From NCBI GenBank assembly GCA_964454025.1, contig CAYVRP010000005.1:62001-126000 (forward strand): a stretch of DNA of 64,000 nucleotides, read 5' to 3'. The stretch is from JAFGBI01 sp964454025. GTDB taxonomy: Bacteria > Myxococcota_A > Polyangia > Polyangiales > Polyangiaceae. Shown here in pieces: positions 18,826 through 26,682 of this stretch. The first letter of the stretch is position 1. Every line of letters begins with the position of its first letter. Below the pieces are notes generated by a model. The model searched no databases and had not been told where the DNA came from. It was given only the letters and a program-made list of their open reading frames with translations. Both the position numbers and the translations under genes were made by a program.

Positions 18826-20027
18826 CGGGGCCACCTCGCCGTGCCTCGCGTCGCCGCCGCGCCGCGCCGCTGGAGCCCCGCCCAGGCCGCGCGGGTCGCG
18901 CGCATCCAGAGATCGAGCGGACGTGCCCACCACCGCCGCCGGAGCGCGGCCGCGTCGAGCCCGGGCCCGTAGATCGCCTGGAGCTGCCCGTTCGTGGGAA
19001 AGAGGGCAGCCCGGACGCCGCCGAGGCGCGCCCGCCAGCGGGGGCCGTCGGTCAGGGGAGCCCAGGCGCCGACGAGCTTGAGGCTCGCGACGTAGTCATC
19101 GTCGAGCGCCCCCGCGAGGAGGTGGCTCAGCAGTCGGCCTGCTGGTTCGTCGGCGCCGGGGAGCGCGCCTCGTCGCAGGAGGGTGACCAGGCTCGAGATC
19201 GCGTCGATCTCCACCCGGGAGAGCTCTCCCTCGAGCCAGGTCCGGGCGCGCGCGGGCAGCGGGTCGACGCCGTCGCTCCCGAGATCGTGGAGGTCCGCGA
19301 GCATCCGGGCGAGCGGGTAGGCTCGTGGGGTGGCCCCATGCTGTAGGAAACCGTGCGCCACGGCGTGGGCGCGGAGCAGATCCCGGTCGGGGGTGAAGCC
19401 GCCGCCGGGCGCGGGGTGGAGGACGCCTTGCGCCGCGAGCGCCGGCCATCCGGCGAAGCGCCGCTCCCCCGGGGCGCGCAGGCCCGGGAGGTGCCGGTGC
19501 AACTCGATGCCGAGGCCGCTGGGGGCCGAGAGCAGCGGGAGCTGGTGCTCGGAGCCCGGGAGGTCGAGCGGCCTGAAGCCCTGCGCCACGAGCCGCTCCT
19601 GCAGCGACGCAGCGAGCTCCGGGGGGACCAGGACGTCGACGTCGCTCGTGTCCCGGGCGCCCTCGACGATCAGGCCCGCCACCGCGAGCGCCGATTGCTT
19701 GAGCCAGACGAGCGGGATCGCGGGCGCGCTCGCCGCGCGCAGGATCTCGGCCCGGGCCAGAGCAGCGCGGCGCGAGCGCGCGCGGACGCCGAGCTGCGCC
19801 AGGCCGAGCCGTCGGGCGCCGGCGCGGCCGACGTCGCGACCGAGCCGCTCCGGCGGGGTGCGGGTCGCGATCCGCGCCGCGAGATCGAGCCTCAGCGCGA
19901 GCTCGACGGCGGCGGTCGGCTCCCCGGGCGCGCCGTCGTCTCCGGGAGGGCCGAAGGCGCGCCCCAGGACCCAGCGCAGCTCCGGCGTCGGCGCGAGCGG
20001 GGGTGGCCGGAACCTGAATTCACGCAT
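18822..20027 (-). CDS. Nucleotidyltransferase-like protein (NTP_transf_5 family)
   Basis: The product has 401 residues from the ATG at 20027. WLKQSALAVAGLIVEGARDTSDVDVLVPPE (read in two parts around residues 118-147) fits the uncharacterised nucleotidyltransferase family often found in polysaccharide and peptide-modification loci: a D-x-D-x-L-V strand supplying the metal-binding acidic residues. Further on, LGIELHRHLPG and LLRAHAVAHGFLQHG are His-rich helices typical of that family. Substrate is unknown. The stop overlaps the GTG of the O-antigen ligase-like gene, so the two are co-translated and likely cooperate in glycan handling. An upstream in-frame ATG (20168) would run into the divergent cysC leader and is less likely. 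Confidence 0.75.
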   Translation of the reverse strand: MREFRFRPPPLAPTPELRWVLGRAFGPPGDDGAPGEPTAAVELALRLDLAARIATRTPPERLGRDVGRAGARRLGLAQLGVRARSRRAALARAEILRAASAPAIPLVWLKQSALAVAGLIVEGARDTSDVDVLVPPELAASLQERLVAQGFRPLDLPGSEHQLPLLSAPSGLGIELHRHLPGLRAPGERRFAGWPALAAQGVLHPAPGGGFTPDRDLLRAHAVAHGFLQHGATPRAYPLARMLADLHDLGSDGVDPLPARARTWLEGELSRVEIDAISSLVTLLRRGALPGADEPAGRLLSHLLAGALDDDYVASLKLVGAWAPLTDGPRWRARLGGVRAALFPTNGQLQAIYGPGLDAAALRRRWWARPLDLWMRATRAAWAGLQRRGAAATRGTARWPR

Positions 20028-20130
20028 CGTCCACCGAAGTCGCCTTGCGACGTGGCGCGGGATGAGCGATGGGAGTGCTCCCGCGGGTCCCCGCCGGATC
20101 CGGACGAAGCATAGGGACCCGGGCCCCGCC

Positions 20131-20760
20131 ATGTCGAACGATCCCGCACCGCGCGCCACCAACGTCACCTGGGACCACGGCCAGATCAGCCGCGCCGACC
20201 GCTGGAAGGCGCTCGGTCAGGTCGGCGCGACCCTGTGGTTTACGGGGCTCTCCGGGTCCGGCAAGTCGACCATCTCGGCCGCGCTCGAGGTCGCGCTGAT
20301 CGAGCGGGGGGTCTTCGCCTACCGCCTCGACGGAGACAACGTCCGGCACGGGCTGAACTCGAACCTGGGGTTCTCCACCGAGGATCGGCAGGAGAACGTG
20401 CGGCGGGTGGGCGAGGTCGCCAAGCTGTTCGCTGACGCCGGCGTGGTCGTTCTGGCGACGTTCATCAGCCCCTACCGCGACGACCGGGCGCGCTGTCGCC
20501 GTATCCACGAGGAGAGCTCGCTGCCCTTCTTCGAGATCTTCGTGGACGCGACCCTGGAAGTCTGCGAGTCGCGCGACCCCAAGCAGCTGTACCAGCGGGC
20601 CCGCGCCGGCGAGATCCCGTTCTTCACCGGCGTGACCCACCCCTACGAGGCGCCGGAGTCGCCCGATCTCCGCCTCGACGGCACCCAGCCCGTGCCCGAC
20701 TCCGTCGCGCAGGTGCTCCGGCTGCTCGAGGCGCGCGAGATCCTGCGCGGCCGCGGGTGA
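20131..20760 (+). CDS. cysC: Adenylylsulfate (APS) kinase
   Basis: CysC phosphorylates adenosine 5'-phosphosulfate at the 3' position to make PAPS. The 209-residue protein opens NVTWDHGQISRADRW, the usual CysC leader, followed by the P-loop GLSGSGKST (39-47). The DGDNVRHGLN and LGFSTEDRQENVRR strings are APS-binding elements specific to this enzyme. FISPYRDDR and the basic ARAGEIPFFTG segment complete the fold. It is a stand-alone kinase, not fused to CysN. The next gene on the opposite strand is a PAP phosphatase, which would clear the by-product of PAPS use. No sulfotransferase, CysD/N or PAPS reductase is visible in the window. Confidence 0.95.
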   Translation: MSNDPAPRATNVTWDHGQISRADRWKALGQVGATLWFTGLSGSGKSTISAALEVALIERGVFAYRLDGDNVRHGLNSNLGFSTEDRQENVRRVGEVAKLFADAGVVVLATFISPYRDDRARCRRIHEESSLPFFEIFVDATLEVCESRDPKQLYQRARAGEIPFFTGVTHPYEAPESPDLRLDGTQPVPDSVAQVLRLLEAREILRGRG

Positions 20761-20776
20761 GCTGCCCGCGCTCCGC

Positions 20777-21817
20777 CTACCGGATGCCGAGCGTGGCGAT
20801 GGCGGCGATGAGCCGCTGGTGTGCGTCGGGGTGCGCGACCACGACGCCGCGGTTCCGCTCCAGACCGCGCCCGTGGCTGAACTCGAGCGGGCGGCCGGCG
20901 ATGTCGGTCACGCGCACACCCGCCTCCTCGGCGACGACCACCCCGGCGGCGTGATCCCAGATCCGCTCGACGTAGTCGGCGCGAGTGGGCAGCCGGAGGT
21001 AGGCGTCGGCCTGGCCCCGGGCGACGACGGCGTACTTCGCGCTCGAGTCGAGCCTCACCACGGTCCGGTCGGCGTCGACGGCCGCGATCACGCGGTCGGT
21101 GTCGGACACGTTCGAGTGCGCCTTCTCCACCGAGGCGGTCACGCGGAGGGGGCGCGCGAGGGGCCCGAGCCGCGGCAGGGCGCGCGGGCGGGCGGCGTCC
21201 CCCATCACGCAGGCGAGCTCCTCGGTCCCGGCCCCGCGACGGGCGACGTAGAGCGAGCCCTCGGGATCGGGGACGATGACGTCGGCCGTCGCGTCGCGCG
21301 CGAGGTTGGGGCAGGCCAGCGCCCCGACCACGGGCGCTCCGCCCTCCACGTAGGCGAGCGCGATGGCGTACTGCTGGCCGCGCAGGAAGCCCTTGGTCCC
21401 GTCGATGGGATCGAGGGTGAAGAAGGCGCCTGCGCCGCCCTGGCCGTGGCCGGCCGTCTCGAGCGCCACCAGCAGGCGCTCCGCGGAGAGCTCCGGCCGT
21501 ACCGCGCGGGCGATCTCCACCGTCGCGTCGAGGTACGCGGCCCGCTCCGGCGCGCGCAGGAAGGCGGGGTCCTCCTCCGCGACCAGTCCCACTTCGACGA
21601 ACCGCGGGCCGAGCGCCTCGGTGAGCGTGGCCACCACCACCGCCTGGGCGGCGAAGTCGGCGACCGTGACGGGGCTCTGGTCGTCCTTGGTGGCCGCGCG
21701 CACGCTGGCGATCTCGGCCTGAGCCCGGCGGCACGCCGCCGCGGCGAGCAGGACCGCATCCCGGGCGGCGGCGAGCAGGGACGCGTGGGTGGCGGAGGTG
21801 GCTGCGATTGCGGGCAT
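20777..21817 (-). CDS. cysQ: 3'(2'),5'-bisphosphate nucleotidase (Hal2/CysQ type)
   Basis: This Mg2+-dependent, Li+-sensitive phosphatase of the inositol monophosphatase superfamily probably converts PAP to AMP. The 346-residue length is closer to the eukaryotic-like Hal2 branch than to E. coli CysQ (about 246). Key motifs: KDDQSPVTVADFAAQ (metal-site loop), LVAEED (acidic metal ligand), DPIDGTKGFLRG (the family signature, with both catalytic Asp residues) and WDHAAGVVVAEEAG near the C-terminus. SSAKYAVVARGQADAYLR is also typical of PAP phosphatases. It converges with cysC, their stops 16 bases apart, which supports the PAP substrate. Some homologues also act on inositol phosphates. Confidence 0.9.
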   Translation of the reverse strand: MPAIAATSATHASLLAAARDAVLLAAAACRRAQAEIASVRAATKDDQSPVTVADFAAQAVVVATLTEALGPRFVEVGLVAEEDPAFLRAPERAAYLDATVEIARAVRPELSAERLLVALETAGHGQGGAGAFFTLDPIDGTKGFLRGQQYAIALAYVEGGAPVVGALACPNLARDATADVIVPDPEGSLYVARRGAGTEELACVMGDAARPRALPRLGPLARPLRVTASVEKAHSNVSDTDRVIAAVDADRTVVRLDSSAKYAVVARGQADAYLRLPTRADYVERIWDHAAGVVVAEEAGVRVTDIAGRPLEFSHGRGLERNRGVVVAHPDAHQRLIAAIATLGIR

Positions 21818-21909
21818 CTTCGGCCGTTGCCTCGGGGGTCGGGGGGCTCGGCCGAGGAGCCCGGGTGGGGGACCGGGGCGAGGACCTCCCGAATGGCGCG
21901 GGTTTCGCC

Positions 21910-21938
21910 TTTACTAGCTCGGGATCGGGCCGTAAAGT
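21910..21938 (+). promoter_or_regulatory. Candidate sigma-70 promoter for rpsB-tsf
   Basis: TTTACT at 21910-21915 (four of six matches to TTGACA) is followed after exactly 17 bases by TAAAGT at 21933-21938 (four of six matches to TATAAT). This short AT-containing island lies in otherwise very GC-rich intergenic DNA 180 bases ahead of rpsB. The implied leader of about 170 bases is long enough for ribosomal-protein feedback control, as known for rpsB in other bacteria, but I could not identify a specific leader structure. Confidence 0.4.
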
Positions 21939-22118
21939 CCCCGCCCCTGCGAGCCCCGGGCTGCGCCCGGAGCCTTCGCGATTCCACCACCCTAGACACA
22001 CGCCCCGAGCGCATCCGACTGGGTCCGGTGCCTGCGCGCGACGATCCCCCCGGGGAGGTCGCGTCGGGTTGGCCCGGAGGCGGGGCGGAGGCTCAACCGA
22101 GACGGAGACCAGCGCGAC

Positions 22119-23117
22119 ATGGCCGACCATCAGATGCCCGGCGAGGGCGACCTCAAGAACACCGGCTTCGGGGACCGCGGTCCTCGGGGCGGATACGACC
22201 CTTCCTTCGACGACGACGCGGGCGGCGAGGAGCTCCCCGAGCGCGTCACCGAGGTGCCGCGGACGGCGCTGATCGCGGGGGAGCGGGCCGCGGCCAAGGC
22301 CGCGGGCGAGCAGGTGCCGCTGCGCGATCCGAACAACCCGCTCACGGTGCGGGAGCTCTTCGAGTCGGGGGTCCACTTCGGGCACCAGACCAAGCGCTGG
22401 AACCCGAAGATGAAGCCGTACATCTACGGCTCCCGGAGCGGGATCCACATCGTGGATCTGGACCAGACCGCGCGGCTCTTCAAGCGCGCCTTCGACTTCC
22501 TCAGCGACACCGTGGCCCGCGGTGGGCATGTGCTGTTCGTCGGCACCAAGCGGCAGGCGGCCGAGATCGTGGAGGAGGAGGCGCGGCGCGCCGAGCAGTA
22601 CTTCGTCACCAACCGCTGGCTCGGGGGCACGCTCACCAACTTCCGCACGATGAAGGGTGGCCTGGAGCGGCTGCGCAACCTGGAGCGCATGGCGGAGGAC
22701 GGCACCTACGGTCAGCTCCCGAAGAAGGAAACCGTGCGCCTCGACAAGGAGCGCGCCCGCCTCGAGAAGTACATCGGCGGGATGAAGGGGATGAGCGGTG
22801 TCCCCAGCGCGGTCTTCATCATCGACCCGACCCAGGAGGCGATCGCGGTCGCGGAGGCGCGCAAGCTCCACGTGCCGATCGTCGCCATCGCGGACACCAA
22901 CTGCGATCCGGACCTCATCGACTTCGTGGTGCCCGGCAACGACGACGCCATCCGGTCGATCCGACTCATCACCAGCGCCATCGCCGACGCCTGCATCTGG
23001 GGCATGACGCGGCACCGCGAGCGGATGGCGGCGCGAGGCGGTGAGGAGGGTGACGGGCAGCCCGCGGGCCGCAGCGGCGCGCCCCCGGCCGACGTCATCT
23101 ACTCGCGCCGGACGTGA
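22119..23117 (+). CDS. rpsB: 30S ribosomal protein S2 with an N-terminal extension
   Basis: S2 is a late-assembling small-subunit protein needed for S1 binding and translation initiation. The recognisable S2 body starts near residue 70 (LTVRELFESGVHFGHQTKRWNPKM) and runs through LFVGTKRQA, FVTNRWLGGTLTNF, KYIGGMKGM and IVAIADTNCDPDLIDFVVPGNDDA, all hallmark strings. The total of 332 residues exceeds the usual 230-260. The extra 70 N-terminal residues are Gly/Asp/Glu-rich (for example DPSFDDDAGGEELPE) and acidic, and there is also a 35-residue C-terminal tail. No better internal ATG is available before the conserved part. It is followed by tsf 48 bases later, the standard gene pair. Confidence 0.96.
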   Translation: MADHQMPGEGDLKNTGFGDRGPRGGYDPSFDDDAGGEELPERVTEVPRTALIAGERAAAKAAGEQVPLRDPNNPLTVRELFESGVHFGHQTKRWNPKMKPYIYGSRSGIHIVDLDQTARLFKRAFDFLSDTVARGGHVLFVGTKRQAAEIVEEEARRAEQYFVTNRWLGGTLTNFRTMKGGLERLRNLERMAEDGTYGQLPKKETVRLDKERARLEKYIGGMKGMSGVPSAVFIIDPTQEAIAVAEARKLHVPIVAIADTNCDPDLIDFVVPGNDDAIRSIRLITSAIADACIWGMTRHRERMAARGGEEGDGQPAGRSGAPPADVIYSRRT

Positions 23118-23165
23118 GCGGCGGGCGCGATCACCAAGGCTCATTTCCCAAGGAGAGGTAAGCGC

Positions 23166-24080
23166 ATGGCCCAGGTCAGCATGGCGCAGGTGAAGGAGCT
23201 GCGCGAACGCACACAGGCGGGGTTGAACGACTGCAAGGCCGCCCTCGAGGAGGCGGCCGGCGACATGGAGAAGGCCGTCGAGATCATCCTCAAGAAGGGG
23301 CTCGCCAAGAGCGCGAAGCGCGCGGGCAAGGTGGCGAGCGAGGGCGTGGTCGCCGCGCGGGTCGCCGCCGACGGCCGGAGCGGCGTGCTCGCGGAGGTCA
23401 ACATCCAGACCGACTTCGCCGCCCGCAACCCCGAGTTTCTCGCCTTCGTCGAGCAGGTGCTCGACGCCGCCGAGCGGGCCGCCGACGGCGCCGAGATCGC
23501 GGTCGGCGCGCTGGAGCAGGCCCGGCAGGCCCTGGTGGGCAAGCTCGGCGAGAACATCACCGTCCGGCGCTGGACGAGGGTGGCGGTGGGTGGACCCGGG
23601 CGGGTGCAGGCCTACGTGCACATGGGCGGCAAGGTCGGCGTCCTGGTCGCGGTGAGCACCGCCGACGCGGCGGCGGCCGGGCGCCCCGAGGTGGCGGAGT
23701 TCGCGGAGAACGTCGCCATGCAGGCGGCCGCGATGGCGCCGCTCTACGTCGACCGGAGCGAGGTGCCCGACGCCGTGAAGGCGAAGCAGGCCGAGATCTT
23801 CGACGCCCAGCTGGCCGAGGAGGGCAAGCCCGAGAACGTGCGGCCGAAGATCGTGGAGGGCAAGCTCCAGAAGTGGCTCAAGGAGATCTGCCTGCGCGAG
23901 CAGCAGAGCGTGATGGACACCGAGAAGACCGTGGACCAGCTCCGCGCCGCGGTCGCCAAGGCTGTCGGCGGCGCGGTGGAGATCACCGCCTTCGCCCGCT
24001 TCGAGCGCGGCGAGGGCATCGAGCGGCCTCAGGGGCCGGACTTCGCGTCCGAGGTCGCGCAGATGGCGGGGGGCGGCTGA
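23166..24080 (+). CDS. tsf: Elongation factor Ts
   Basis: EF-Ts catalyses GDP release from EF-Tu. The protein has 304 residues. The N-terminal UBA-like domain reads VKELRERTQAGLNDCKAALEEA, the family signature. The EF-Tu-contacting motif appears as TDFAARNPEF, where most EF-Ts have TDFVARN. LREQQSVMDTEKTVDQL near the C-terminus corresponds to the conserved L-x-x-Q-x-F-V region, with methionine replacing the usual proline-valine neighbourhood. A purine-rich CCCAAGGAGAGG precedes the ATG, a good ribosome-binding site. It is the second gene of the rpsB operon, but pyrH and frr do not follow. Confidence 0.96.
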   Translation: MAQVSMAQVKELRERTQAGLNDCKAALEEAAGDMEKAVEIILKKGLAKSAKRAGKVASEGVVAARVAADGRSGVLAEVNIQTDFAARNPEFLAFVEQVLDAAERAADGAEIAVGALEQARQALVGKLGENITVRRWTRVAVGGPGRVQAYVHMGGKVGVLVAVSTADAAAAGRPEVAEFAENVAMQAAAMAPLYVDRSEVPDAVKAKQAEIFDAQLAEEGKPENVRPKIVEGKLQKWLKEICLREQQSVMDTEKTVDQLRAAVAKAVGGAVEITAFARFERGEGIERPQGPDFASEVAQMAGGG

Positions 24081-24170
24081 GCCGCCCGCCCCGGAGACGG
24101 CGGGCGTCCGTGACGGACGGCGGCGGCGCGCGCCCCGCCCGTCGCGGGCCAGCGCCGGCGTGAGGCGCGC

Positions 24171-25148
<978 letters not shown>

Positions 25149-25170
25149 GGCGAGCCGCTCACGGCGTGCG

Positions 25171-26484
25171 CTAGGCCGGGACGACGCGCTCGTGGGGGGC
25201 GCGATAGACGCCGCGGGTGTCCACGATGAGCCGGGCGGCTTGGAGCAGCGCGGCCCAGTCGATGCTGTCGTGGTCGGTGGCGATCAGCACCGCATCGTAC
25301 TCAGCGGCGCGGTCGAGCCCGACGCTGGGGCGGCCGGCGAGCTCCGGGTAGTGCCGCGTGGCCTTGATCACGGGGACGTAGGGGTCGTGGTAGTCGACCC
25401 GGGCGCCCCAGCGGCTCAGGATCTGGATGAGCTTGTAGCTCGGGCTCTCGCGGTCGTCGTCCACGTTCTTCTTGTAGGCCAGGCCGACCACCAGCACCTT
25501 CGCGTCCCGGATCCCGCGGCCGCGCTGCGACAGCGCCTCGAGCAGGCGCTGGCAGACGTAGTAGGGCATCGAGGAGTTGATCTCGCCGGCCATCTCGATG
25601 AACCGCGTCGGCAGGTCGAACTCCCGTGCCTTCCAGGTGAGGTAGAACGGGTCGATGGGGATGCAGTGGCCGCCCAGGCCGGGGCCGGGCGTGAAGCGCA
25701 TGAAGCCGAACGGCTTGGTCGCCGCCCCGTCGATGACCTCCCAGGGGTCGATCCCCATGCGATGGAAGACCATCTTCAGCTCGTTGACGAGCGCGATGTT
25801 GACGGCGCGGAAGGTGTTCTCGAGGATCTTGGTGGCCTCGGCCGCGTCGCAGGAAGAAAGCTCCACCACCTGGGTGACCACCCCGCGGTAGAGCGCCGCG
25901 GCCGCCGCCCGGCAGGCAGGCGTCAGGCCGCCGACCACCTTGGGGATGGTCCGGGTGGTGAAGTCCGGGTTGGCCGGATCCTCCCGCTCGGGCGAATAGG
26001 CGACGAAGAAGTCCACCCCGGCGCGGAACCCCGACCGCTCGAGGATGGGCACCATGACCTCCCGGGTGGTGCCAGGATAGGTGGGCGACTCGAGCACGAC
26101 GAGCTGGCCCTGCCGCAGGTGCTCGGCGACGGCCGCGGTCGTCTGCTCTACGAACGAGAGGTCCGGATCACGGTGGTCGGTCAGCGGCGTGGGGACGCAC
26201 ATCAGGAGCGCGTCGCAGGCCGACAGTCGCGCGAAGTCGGTGGTGGCCGTGAGGCCGCGGGCCACCCCCGCCGCCACGCGCGCCGAGGCGATGTGTCGGA
26301 TGTAGGACTCCCCGCGACCGAGCGCCGCGACCTTGGCGCCGTCGATGTCGAAGCCTTCGGCCGGGAACCCCTGCTCGACGAACTCGAGCAGGAGCGGCAG
26401 CCCGACGTAGCCGAGACCGATGACCGCCACGCGGGCTTGCTTGGAGTTGATGCGCTCGATGAGGGGGGTAGCGGAGGCTGGCAT
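25171..26484 (-). CDS. Nucleotide-sugar dehydrogenase, WbpA/UDP-GlcNAc 6-dehydrogenase type
   Basis: This 437-residue enzyme oxidises C6 of a UDP-sugar twice to the uronic acid with two NAD. The N-terminus has the Rossmann loop VIGLGYVGLPLL. MCVPTPLTDHRDPDLSFV and ESPTYPGTTREV resemble WbpA-type UDP-N-acetylglucosamine 6-dehydrogenases more than UDP-glucose dehydrogenases. The catalytic cysteine is in GPGLGGHCIPIDP. The C-terminal domain carries LVVGLAYKKNVDDDRESPS. The ATG at 26484 was chosen because the upstream 40 residues are low-complexity. It is divergent from wzc and converges on the UXS-like gene (22 bases). The product, UDP-GlcNAcA, could be the substrate for the AsnB-like amidotransferase at 41924. 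Confidence 0.9.
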   Translation of the reverse strand: MPASATPLIERINSKQARVAVIGLGYVGLPLLLEFVEQGFPAEGFDIDGAKVAALGRGESYIRHIASARVAAGVARGLTATTDFARLSACDALLMCVPTPLTDHRDPDLSFVEQTTAAVAEHLRQGQLVVLESPTYPGTTREVMVPILERSGFRAGVDFFVAYSPEREDPANPDFTTRTIPKVVGGLTPACRAAAAALYRGVVTQVVELSSCDAAEATKILENTFRAVNIALVNELKMVFHRMGIDPWEVIDGAATKPFGFMRFTPGPGLGGHCIPIDPFYLTWKAREFDLPTRFIEMAGEINSSMPYYVCQRLLEALSQRGRGIRDAKVLVVGLAYKKNVDDDRESPSYKLIQILSRWGARVDYHDPYVPVIKATRHYPELAGRPSVGLDRAAEYDAVLIATDHDSIDWAALLQAARLIVDTRGVYRAPHERVVPA

Positions 26485-26682
26485 GAGGGGCTCGGGGAGG
26501 GGCGCAGGATGTAGGTGGGAATAGGGGCCGTCAACGGGGCTGCCGGGGCCTCCGCCGCGCGGTACGGCTCGCGCGCGCGTGAATTCGCGACCCGCTCCCT
26601 GCACCGAAGTCGTTCACTGCCGTATTTGGAGCGGCGGCCCTAGACTTCCGGGGCGCCTTCCGGCCCCCGGGTCAGTGTACGC

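Noticed and set aside
24081..24170. Rho-independent terminator after tsf
   Set aside because: CGTCCG-TGA-CGGACG can form a hairpin, but there is no T-tract, and random inverted repeats are common in such GC-rich DNA.
26613..26646. A sigma-70 promoter for wzc (TTCACT ... TAGACT)
   Set aside because: The spacing between the boxes is 22 bases, too long for a functional sigma-70 promoter.
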